Shown here: one piece after another, positions 11,153-19,233 of the stretch | How the letters are laid out: each line of letters starts with the position of its first letter | Position numbering within the stretch: position 1 is the first letter of the stretch | From: Clostridium sp. | GTDB lineage: Bacteria > Bacillota > Clostridia > Clostridiales > Clostridiaceae | Assembly: GCF_017888565.1 (NCBI RefSeq) | Contig: NZ_JAGHFX010000057.1 | Location: 1-64,000, forward strand | DNA: 64,000 nt | Direction of reading: 5' to 3' | Position numbers and translations under genes: made by a program | The notes under the pieces: model-generated | What the model saw: only the letters and a program-made list of their open reading frames with translations | What the model was told of the DNA's origin: nothing | Database searches by the model: none

Positions 11153-11274
11153 AATGAAAAAAATTTTATAGATAATTTATCTTTAATATATATATGAATA
11201 AAAAGAGAAATTCGTAAGAATTTCTCTTTTTATCTTTCTAAACTCCTAAGGAGTTTTTCATTAATTTTTTCATT
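11153..11274. repeat. Nested-hairpin intergenic repeat, copy 3 (inverted relative to copy 2)
   Basis: AAAAGAGAAATTC-gtaa-GAATTTCTCTTTT (11201-11230), AAACTCC-taa-GGAGTTT (11240-11256), outer AATGAAAAAA/TTTTTTCATT (11153-11162/11265-11274). Confidence 0.6.
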
Positions 11275-11344
11275 GAAATTTGAAATATCTATATCAGATG
11301 AATTCTCATGGTTTCATTATTAATTATGCATTATAAATTATCCA

Positions 11345-12523
11345 TTACATAAAATCATAGTCTATAGTAATAACACAATTATATTGTGGGTGTTCTTTTC
11401 TTATTGCAGTTTTTATCTCTGCTAGTATTTTTTCTTGTTTCTTTTTATTACCTGATTCTGATGCGTCTAATACTATATCAAATATTAAATTTTTAATTTC
11501 CCCTTCACCAACTATTCTAAAATCATGCATTGATTTTATTTCTGGATATTTTCTAAGAATTTTTTCAACATAATCCCATGTTTCCTTAATTTCATCTGTA
11601 ATAATGCAAATTGGATCCATGTGTATAACTAAATGTAAATTAAGATCTCTTGAGACTTCCCTTTCTGCTTTATCTATTACATTGTGAATTTCCATTATAT
11701 CTATATCGGATGGAATCTCAGCATGTAATGAAGCTATAATTCTTCCAGGACCATAGTTATGAACTATAAGATCATGAACACCTGAAATATGTGGATAAGA
11801 TAATACTTTTTCGCATATTTCACTTACAAGTTCGGGATCTGGAGCTTCTCCAAGTAATGGATTTAATGTTTCCTTAACTAAACCAAAACCAGCATATAAT
11901 ATAGCTAGTGCTACAAATACTCCTATGTATCCATCAATAGGAAGTGTCGTAAATTTAGCAAATAAAAATGATATTACAACAGTACTTGATGTGAAAACAT
12001 CACCAAGAGCATCAGTTGCAGCAGCCTTTAAAGCAGAAGAATTAATTCTATTGCCTACAAATCTATTAAATGAAGATAACCAAATCTTAAAGCCAATAGA
12101 AACTAGTAAAAGTATAAATGGTACAAGCTCAAAAGTTATTGTTGTCGGATTTAAAATTCTTTCAATAGAAGATTTAATGAATTGAACTCCAACAAGCATT
12201 ACTAAAAATGCAACTAAAAGTGCAGATAAGTATTCGATTCTTCCATGTCCAAAAGGATGTTCAGCATCAGCAGGCTTGTTTGACATTTTGAATCCAATTA
12301 TAGTAATTATAGATGATGCTGCATCAGATAAATTATTAAATGCATCAGCAGAAATAGCAATAGAACCAACTAACATACCAACTGAAAATTTTATTAGAAA
12401 TAAAATAAAATTCACTATAATTCCTACAACTCCACCTAAGGTTCCATAAGAATTACGAACCCTTGAGTCCCTTATATTTTCACTATTTTTAACGAAGGAT
12501 TTAACTAGAAATTTAGAAATCAT
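11345..12523 (-). CDS. Cation diffusion facilitator family transporter
   Basis: SVGMLVGSIAISADAFNNLSDAASSIITIIGFKMSNKPADAEHPFGHGRIEYLSAL; RBS supports start at 12523 rather than 12556. Confidence 0.92.
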   Translation of the reverse strand: MISKFLVKSFVKNSENIRDSRVRNSYGTLGGVVGIIVNFILFLIKFSVGMLVGSIAISADAFNNLSDAASSIITIIGFKMSNKPADAEHPFGHGRIEYLSALLVAFLVMLVGVQFIKSSIERILNPTTITFELVPFILLLVSIGFKIWLSSFNRFVGNRINSSALKAAATDALGDVFTSSTVVISFLFAKFTTLPIDGYIGVFVALAILYAGFGLVKETLNPLLGEAPDPELVSEICEKVLSYPHISGVHDLIVHNYGPGRIIASLHAEIPSDIDIMEIHNVIDKAEREVSRDLNLHLVIHMDPICIITDEIKETWDYVEKILRKYPEIKSMHDFRIVGEGEIKNLIFDIVLDASESGNKKKQEKILAEIKTAIRKEHPQYNCVITIDYDFM

Positions 12524-12853
12524 CTTATCACTCCTATCTATATAATATTTTCCCATTGAAGCAATTATCTATTCAATAAGAATTTTCCACTATATTCATA
12601 TTATTTTTATACATATAAGAATTATTATATACTAAAATTTACTAATTTCAATTATAATAAATTTTCCGAATATAAAGTAGATGAATACTTTGAAAGGACT
12701 TAACGAAACGTGAGACTCTTTGAAATATATGTATAAAAATGCGAACGTTTTTATAATTGTGCAGTATCAAATGTCCATTATCAATTTATAACATAAGTAT
12801 ATTTTCATAAATATGGTATAATATTATTAAGTTGTATTTTAGGAGGAGTTAAA

Positions 12854-14149
12854 ATGGAAAAGAAATTAGCATTAGATTTAATAGACTTTTTATATAAAAG
12901 TCCAACAGCATATCATTCAGTTAAGACTATAAAAGAAGAACTAGATTCAAATGGTTTTAATGAAATAAAAGAAAGTGAAAAATGGAACTTACAAAATGAA
13001 GGTAAGTATTATGTTATAAAAAATGATTCAGCACTTATAGCATTCACTATTGGTAATGGAGATGTTGAAGAAGATGGATTTAGATTAATTGGAGCTCATA
13101 CTGATTCACCAGGATTTAGAGTTAAGGCAAATCCAGAAATGGTTTCAGAAGGAAAGTATTTAAAATTAAATACTGAAGGATATGGTGGACCAATACTTTA
13201 TACATGGTTTGATAGACCTTTAGGCTTAGCGGGAAAGGTTACATTAAAAGGCAAGTCACCTATAAATCCAGAAGTTCAGCTTGTTAATATTAATAAACCA
13301 CTTCTTATAATACCAAGTGTTGCTATTCACATGAATAGAACTGTAAATGATGGATTTGCAGTAAATAAGCAAAAGGATACGCTGCCTTTATTAAGCTTAA
13401 TAAATGAAAAGTTTGAAAAAGATGGATACTTAGTTAGTATATTAGCAGAAGAATTAAAGGTTGATGCAAGTGAAATATTAGGCTTTGACTTAGGATTATA
13501 TGAAGTAGAAAAAGGATGTCTAACAGGATTAAATGAAGAATTTATATCATCAGGAAGATTAGATGATATGTGGATGGTTTATGCAGGAATTAAGGCTTTA
13601 GTGGATAGTAAAGCAAATAAATCAACTAAGGTTATGGTATGCATAGATAATGAAGAAATTGGAAGCCTTACAGCTCAGGGAGCTAACTCAGCATTATTAT
13701 TAAATATTTTAGAAAGAATAACTTTAGCTTTAGGAAAAGATAGAGAGGGCTTACATAGAGCTTTATCAAATTCAATAATGATATCTGCAGATTTAGCTCA
13801 TGCTGTACATCCAAATGCTGAAGAAAAACATGATCCAACAAATAGACCAGTTTTGGGGAATGGGCCTGTTTTAAAGACGGCAGCATCAGGAAGTTATAGT
13901 ACAGATAGTTATAATGCAGCTATATTTGAAGGAATTTGTAAATCAGCAGAGGTTCCTTATCAAAAGTTCTTTAACAGATCCGATGTAAGGGGTGGAACTA
14001 CTATAGGCCCAATAACATCATCATTATTAACAATTCCAGTTATGGATATGGGGGCACCATTACTTTCAATGCATTCAATAAGAGAACTAGCAGCTGTAAA
14101 AGATAATTATTATACTATTAAGCTGTTTACTGAATTTTTTAGCATTTAA
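12854..14149 (+). CDS. M18 family aminopeptidase
   Basis: GAHTDSPGFRVK, SGRLDDMWMVYAG, DNEEIGSLTAQGA, ADLAHAVHPN; RBS aggaggag. Confidence 0.94.
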   Translation: MEKKLALDLIDFLYKSPTAYHSVKTIKEELDSNGFNEIKESEKWNLQNEGKYYVIKNDSALIAFTIGNGDVEEDGFRLIGAHTDSPGFRVKANPEMVSEGKYLKLNTEGYGGPILYTWFDRPLGLAGKVTLKGKSPINPEVQLVNINKPLLIIPSVAIHMNRTVNDGFAVNKQKDTLPLLSLINEKFEKDGYLVSILAEELKVDASEILGFDLGLYEVEKGCLTGLNEEFISSGRLDDMWMVYAGIKALVDSKANKSTKVMVCIDNEEIGSLTAQGANSALLLNILERITLALGKDREGLHRALSNSIMISADLAHAVHPNAEEKHDPTNRPVLGNGPVLKTAASGSYSTDSYNAAIFEGICKSAEVPYQKFFNRSDVRGGTTIGPITSSLLTIPVMDMGAPLLSMHSIRELAAVKDNYYTIKLFTEFFSI

Positions 14150-14185
14150 TAACTAAATAATTTTTATATTAAAAGTAAACTTATT

Positions 14186-14228
14186 AGATTAGGATAACGA
14201 ATTTATTTCATTATCCTAATCTTTTTTT
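14186..14228 (+). terminator. Intrinsic terminator after aminopeptidase
   Basis: AGATTAGGATAA (14186-14197)/TTATCCTAATCT (14211-14222) followed by T-run. Confidence 0.85.
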
Positions 14229-14312
14229 ACGTAAAGGTTTTATTTTGCACCCTAATATTTTTAGTTACAAGAAAAATAATTATGAAATAAAATAAAATAT
14301 TTTAATAAAAAG

Positions 14313-14333
14313 TATTGAAATATTGTTTCAATA
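14313..14333. promoter_or_regulatory. Candidate MurR (RpiR-family) operator upstream of murQ
   Basis: Perfect inverted repeat TATTGAAA-tattg-TTTCAATA next to -10-like TATAAT (14341-14346); murR regulator in same cluster. Confidence 0.6.
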
Positions 14334-14353
14334 GTGATAATATAATATTGTGA

Positions 14354-14367
14354 TGAAAACGTAGTCA
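14354..14367 (+). promoter_or_regulatory. Candidate cre (CcpA) site upstream of murQ
   Basis: TGAAAACGTAGTCA matches 13/14 of TGWAANCGNTNWCA. Confidence 0.5.
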
Positions 14368-14406
14368 AGGAACTGGAAGTTTATACTTTATTTCGGAGGT
14401 ATTTAT

Positions 14407-15312
14407 ATGAATAAAATAGACTTAGAAAAATTAACAACAGAGAGTAGAAATCAAAATACCATAGATATAGATAAGGTTTCAACCTTAGAAATGGTAAAAA
14501 AAATTAATAACGAGGATAAGAAGGTTGCAGAAGCAGTTGAAGTAGAATTACCGAAAATTGCAGAGGCCATTGATGGAATAGTAAAAGGAATGCATAAAGG
14601 AGGAAGATTAATCTATATAGGAGCTGGAACCTCAGGAAGACTAGGAATATTAGACGCATCTGAATGTCCACCTACATATGGAGTATCAGAAGAGTTAGTT
14701 CAAGGAATTATCGCAGGTGGAAAAGAAGCAATTTTTAGAGCTAAAGAAGGTGCAGAGGATTCAAAAGAGTTAGCTGTAGAAGATTTAAAACTTAAGAATA
14801 TTAATGAAAATGACACAGTTGTTGGATTAGCTGCATCAGGTAGAACACCTTATGTAATAGGTGGGTTAAATTATGCAAATGAAATAGGGGCATTAACTGT
14901 AGCAGTTACATGTAATGCTAATTCAGAGGTTTCAAAAGCTGCTAAGATTTCAATAGCACCAGTAGTAGGACCAGAAGTGGTTACAGGATCAACAAGATTA
15001 AAATCTGGAACAGCTCAAAAGTTAGTCTTAAACATGCTATCTACAGGAGTAATGATTAAGCTTGGAAAAGTTTATGGAAACTTAATGGTAGATGTAAGAG
15101 CAACTAATGCAAAATTAGTTGAAAGAGCAAAAAAAATAGTTTGTGAAGCAACTGGAGTACAAAGAGAAGAAGCAGAAAAAATATTAAATGAAACAGACTT
15201 CGATGTTAAGCTATCAATATTCATGATATTATCAAAGCTAAATAAAGATGAAGCTAAGACTATACTTGAAAATAATAATGGATATATAGCTGAAGCATTA
15301 AAGAATGTATAA
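14407..15312 (+). CDS. murQ: N-acetylmuramic acid 6-phosphate etherase
   Basis: [79 protein letters not shown]. Confidence 0.96.
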   Translation: MNKIDLEKLTTESRNQNTIDIDKVSTLEMVKKINNEDKKVAEAVEVELPKIAEAIDGIVKGMHKGGRLIYIGAGTSGRLGILDASECPPTYGVSEELVQGIIAGGKEAIFRAKEGAEDSKELAVEDLKLKNINENDTVVGLAASGRTPYVIGGLNYANEIGALTVAVTCNANSEVSKAAKISIAPVVGPEVVTGSTRLKSGTAQKLVLNMLSTGVMIKLGKVYGNLMVDVRATNAKLVERAKKIVCEATGVQREEAEKILNETDFDVKLSIFMILSKLNKDEAKTILENNNGYIAEALKNV

Positions 15313-15342
15313 AAATTAAAATTAAAATGGAGGGAAGTTAAA

Positions 15343-16704
15343 ATGACAAATGCTGAAATAGCTAAAAATTTAGTTGAATTAGTAGGTGGAAAAGAAAATA
15401 TAAAATCTGTAGCGAACTGTATGACTCGCTGCAGATTAGAACTTAGAGATTACTCAAAAGCTGATTTAGAAAAGATAAAAAAATCAGAAGGCGCTTTAGG
15501 GGTAGTTAATGCAGAAGGACAATTACAAGTAATATATGGTCCAGGTAAGGTTAATAAAGTAACAGCAGAAGTTAGTAAAATAGTTGGAAAGCCAGTTCTT
15601 TTAGGAGAAGATGCTGTGAAAGCAACAAAGGAAAAATTAAAAGCAAAAAATGATACTAAGTTCAAAAATTTACTTAAGAAATTAGGAAATGTATTTATTC
15701 CTTTAATACCTTTATTTGTAGCATGCGGACTTGTTTTAGCAATTAATAATATTTGTGGTGTACAATTTGGCGATGCATATAAGACAAGTACAGCAGGTCA
15801 AATTATCGGACTTATAGGTAACGGTGTATTCTCAATTCTTTCAATTTTAGTAGGTGTAAATGCAGCTAAGGAGTTTGGCTCAGATATGCCAATGATGGGT
15901 GGAGTATTAGGTGGAATACTTTCATCAGCAGCTTTAGCGAACATTACCCTTTTAGGTAAACCTTTAACACCAGGTAGAGGCGGTATTATATCAGTTATAT
16001 TAGTTGTAGTTTTAGCGGTTTATATAGAAAAAGCTTGTAGAAAGTTTGTACCAGATGTATTAGATTTATTTGTAACACCATTACTTACATTAACTTTATC
16101 AGTATTAGCAGCTTTATTTATTCTTCAACCAGTTGGTGGATTTATTTCTGACTCAATAGGAACTATAGTTGCTCAAACAATTGCATCAGATAATACAATT
16201 ATATCAGTAATTTCAGGAGCAGTTTCAGGTGCGTTATTCTTACCATTAGTTATGACAGGAATGCACCAAGCATTAACTCCAATACATGCAGATTTAATAG
16301 CAAATGCAGGATATACAGTATTACTTCCAATATTAGCAACAGCAGGTATGGCTCAAGTTGGAGCTACTATAGCAGTTCTTAGAAGAACAAAAAATGAAAG
16401 ATTAAAGAAGACAGCTAAAAATGGATTAGTACCAGGATTCTTAGGAATTGGAGAACCATTAATATACGGTATAACTTTACCACTAGGAAAACCATTCTTA
16501 GGCGCTTGTTTAGGAGCTGGAGTTGGTGGAGCTATAATGGCATTCTTAAAGGTTGGAGCAGTTGCAATGGGAGTTTCAGGATTGCCACTTGCATTACTAA
16601 TAGCAGACGGAAAAATGCTTGTTTTCTTAATAGGAGTAGTTGTATCATATGTAGCAGGATATCTATTTACAGAAATGCTTGGATTTGAAGATCCAGTAGA
16701 ATAA
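15343..16704 (+). CDS. murP: PTS MurNAc/sucrose-type IIBC component
   Basis: IIB motif NCMTRCRLELRD plus IIC; adjacent to murQ. Confidence 0.9.
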   Translation: MTNAEIAKNLVELVGGKENIKSVANCMTRCRLELRDYSKADLEKIKKSEGALGVVNAEGQLQVIYGPGKVNKVTAEVSKIVGKPVLLGEDAVKATKEKLKAKNDTKFKNLLKKLGNVFIPLIPLFVACGLVLAINNICGVQFGDAYKTSTAGQIIGLIGNGVFSILSILVGVNAAKEFGSDMPMMGGVLGGILSSAALANITLLGKPLTPGRGGIISVILVVVLAVYIEKACRKFVPDVLDLFVTPLLTLTLSVLAALFILQPVGGFISDSIGTIVAQTIASDNTIISVISGAVSGALFLPLVMTGMHQALTPIHADLIANAGYTVLLPILATAGMAQVGATIAVLRRTKNERLKKTAKNGLVPGFLGIGEPLIYGITLPLGKPFLGACLGAGVGGAIMAFLKVGAVAMGVSGLPLALLIADGKMLVFLIGVVVSYVAGYLFTEMLGFEDPVE

Positions 16705-16758
16705 TTAAATAATAAATTAAATAATAAGTGTAGTTATTATGTAAGCCTAAGTTACTAT

Positions 16759-16790
16759 AAGTAATGGGTGATTACTTAATCTCTACACTT
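16759..16790 (+). other. Hairpins downstream of murP
   Basis: AAGTAAT-gggtg-ATTACTT (16759-16777) and outer arms AAGTGTAG (16726-16733)/CTACACTT (16783-16790). Confidence 0.45.
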
Positions 16791-16871
16791 TACTTTAATA
16801 ATGGACAGTGCAATGGAAAAGATGATGATTAAATAGATTGAAAAAATAAAGTATTTGAATTTAAATTAAAA

Positions 16872-16916
16872 TATTAGGCATATTATGAGGTGTTTCTTAA
16901 TATGCCTAATACTTTT
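16872..16916 (+). terminator. 14-bp perfect hairpin between murP and mupG
   Basis: TATTAGGCATATTA (16872-16885)/TAATATGCCTAATA (16898-16911), then CTTTTA. Confidence 0.6.
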
Positions 16917-16945
16917 ATAGTATTTGATTTAAGGAGAGTGTTAAT

Positions 16946-18025
16946 ATGAGTTATGGATTTTCGGTTTATTTTGGCTTAGATAATACAAAGGAAGAAAATA
17001 TTCAATTACTAAAGGATGCGCATAGCCTAGGATTTAGTAGAATTTTTACTTCACTTCATATACCAGAAGCTAATTATGAAGTTTTAAAGAGGGAAGTTAG
17101 AGAGTTTTTTGCTTTAGCTAAAGAATATGATATGGATATAATTAGTGATATATCTCCTAATACTTTTAAATTTTTAGATTTAGAAGATATGGATTTAAAG
17201 GGTTTAAGAGATATGGGAGTTAAAACTATAAGAATAGATTTTGGATATGGTGAAGAAGATATAGCTAAAATGAGTAGAAATGAATATGGAGTTAAGATTC
17301 AATTAAATGCTTCAACTATTACAGAAGAGTTTTTTAACAAGCTTGATAAATTCTCACCAGATTATAGTAATGTAGATGCATTACATAATTTTTATCCAAG
17401 AGTTGGAACTGCAATTTCAGAAGAATGTATGATAAATAAAAATAATATTCTTAGGAAAAGAAATATAACTCCTTGTGCCTTTGTGCAATCAAATAATAGA
17501 AAAAGAAGTCCATTAAAAGATGGATTACCAACACTTGAAGATCATAGGGGAATGGCTGTTAGGGAAGCTGCTAATCATTTGTTTGCATTAGGAAATAAAT
17601 CTGTTTTTATAGGAGATTCTCTTCCAAGTTTAGAAGAACTAAAGAATTTATCATCTTTAGATTCTGAGGTTATAGAGCTAGATATAGAGGTTAAAACTAC
17701 AGATAAAGTTATGCTTAGAATCTTAGATGGGATATACACAGCCAGAACAGATGAAGCTAGAGATGCTATTAGAGCAAGTGAAAGTAGATTAATATTAAAT
17801 GGCGATATTATTGAGCCATTTAATACAGTAAATAAGAAAATTGGAGATATTTCAATAGATAATAAAGAATACATGAGATATATGGGTGAACTTCAAATAT
17901 TAAAAACAAATCAAAATGAAGATTTTAGAACAAATATTGTAGCTTCTGTTTTACAAAAAGATTTTTATTTATTAAAATATATACATGGTGGAAAAAAATT
18001 TCACTTTAATATAGTTAATAAATAA
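16946..18025 (+). CDS. mupG: DUF871/MupG-family 6-phospho-N-acetylmuramidase-like protein, paralogue 2
   Basis: MSYGFSVYFGLDNTKEENIQLL, DISPNTFKFL, LHNFYPRVGTAISEE; in the murQ-murP-mupG-murR cluster. Confidence 0.88.
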   Translation: MSYGFSVYFGLDNTKEENIQLLKDAHSLGFSRIFTSLHIPEANYEVLKREVREFFALAKEYDMDIISDISPNTFKFLDLEDMDLKGLRDMGVKTIRIDFGYGEEDIAKMSRNEYGVKIQLNASTITEEFFNKLDKFSPDYSNVDALHNFYPRVGTAISEECMINKNNILRKRNITPCAFVQSNNRKRSPLKDGLPTLEDHRGMAVREAANHLFALGNKSVFIGDSLPSLEELKNLSSLDSEVIELDIEVKTTDKVMLRILDGIYTARTDEARDAIRASESRLILNGDIIEPFNTVNKKIGDISIDNKEYMRYMGELQILKTNQNEDFRTNIVASVLQKDFYLLKYIHGGKKFHFNIVNK

Positions 18026-18049
18026 ATCAAAGAATAGTAGGGTGTTAAA

Positions 18050-18895
18050 ATGAACGTATTGCAGTATATAAAACAGAACTTCGAGAGCTTTACAGATAGA
18101 GAAAAATTAATAGCCGAGTATTTACTTAGTAATAAAAAAAGTATCATAGGTATGTCAGCAAAGGAAATTGGAGATATTACAAATACTTCAGCTCCAACAG
18201 TTGTAAGATTTTCAAAAAAGATAGGCTTTGATTCACTTAATGAAATGAAATTACAGTTATCTTTAAATTTGAAAAGTGATGAAGATAATACAGATTTTGA
18301 ATATCTACATGGTGACTTATCAACGAAAAATATAATTCATGGAATAAAAAGATCTATAGATTCTATTATGAATCAAACAATAGGAATTTTAAAAGAAGAA
18401 GAATTAGAAAAAGCTATAGATGTACTTAATAAAGCTAAAAATATATATATATTTAGCGTTGGTGTTTCTAGTTTAGTAGGGATGGACTTCTATTATAAGT
18501 TAAGCAGAATCAATAAGAGATGTATTGCACATTCTGATACACATCTTCAAATAACATCTTCAGCCCTTATGGAAAAAGGTGATGTAGCAATAGCTATATC
18601 TTATTCAGGAGAAACAAAAGAAGTAATAAAATGTGCAGAAAATGCTAAAAAAGCTAAGGTCCCAGTTATAGCAATTACAAAGGCTAGTATAAACAATACG
18701 TTAGCAGGTATATCAGATATAGTACTGCAAGTACCTTTTGTAGAAAAGACTTTAAGAGAAGGTGCAATGAGTTCAAGAATATCACAACTTTCAATAATAG
18801 ATATGCTGTTTATAGGAATGGCAAAAACAAACCTAAAAGGCGTAGAAGAAAAACTTAGAGTAACAAGAAAAGCTGTAGAAGAACTGAAGAACTAA
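18050..18895 (+). CDS. murR: MurR/RpiR family transcriptional regulator (HTH + SIS)
   Basis: N-terminal HTH_6 (FTDREKLIAEYLLSNKKSIIGMSAKEIGDITNTSAPTVVRFSKKIGF) and SIS domain (YIFSVGVSS, AISYSGETKEVI). Confidence 0.9.
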   Translation: MNVLQYIKQNFESFTDREKLIAEYLLSNKKSIIGMSAKEIGDITNTSAPTVVRFSKKIGFDSLNEMKLQLSLNLKSDEDNTDFEYLHGDLSTKNIIHGIKRSIDSIMNQTIGILKEEELEKAIDVLNKAKNIYIFSVGVSSLVGMDFYYKLSRINKRCIAHSDTHLQITSSALMEKGDVAIAISYSGETKEVIKCAENAKKAKVPVIAITKASINNTLAGISDIVLQVPFVEKTLREGAMSSRISQLSIIDMLFIGMAKTNLKGVEEKLRVTRKAVEELKN

Positions 18896-18909
18896 TGGAA
18901 TAATTAATA

Positions 18910-19130
18910 ATGAAAAAATGAAAGAATGAAAATTCATTTGAAATATAAATTTGAAATTTTAGTGAAAGAATAAAATTCAATTGATAATTGACAATGGAGA
19001 ATTAGGGAATAAACTCCTATGGAGTTTGAGAATTATTAGGAGAGAAATTCGAAAGAATTTCTCTTTTTATTTTTCATAATTCAACGTATGTGAATTACTT
19101 CAATAACCTTTAACTCTTTCATTTTTTCAT
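18910..19130. repeat. Nested-hairpin intergenic repeat, copy 2
   Basis: Outer arms ATGAAAAAATGAAAGA (18910-18925)/TCTTTCATTTTTTCAT (19115-19130); AAACTCC-tat-GGAGTTT (19011-19027); AGAGAAATTC-gaaa-GAATTTCTCT (19041-19064). Confidence 0.65.
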
Positions 19131-19233
19131 TCTTTCACTATTTTTAGAGTAAAATTCCTCAATATTGTAAATAATAAACTTATCCTATTTCTAAAAATGC
19201 CTTAAACAAATGAATAAGGAGAGGAGTAAGTTT

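Noticed and set aside
14350-14407. Riboswitch upstream of murQ
   Set aside because: The leader is short and better explained by the operator and cre-like site; no conserved aptamer fold recognised.
16506-16688. 60-aa same-strand ORF in another frame inside murP
   Set aside because: Overlaps conserved IIC coding sequence and has no RBS or recognisable domain.
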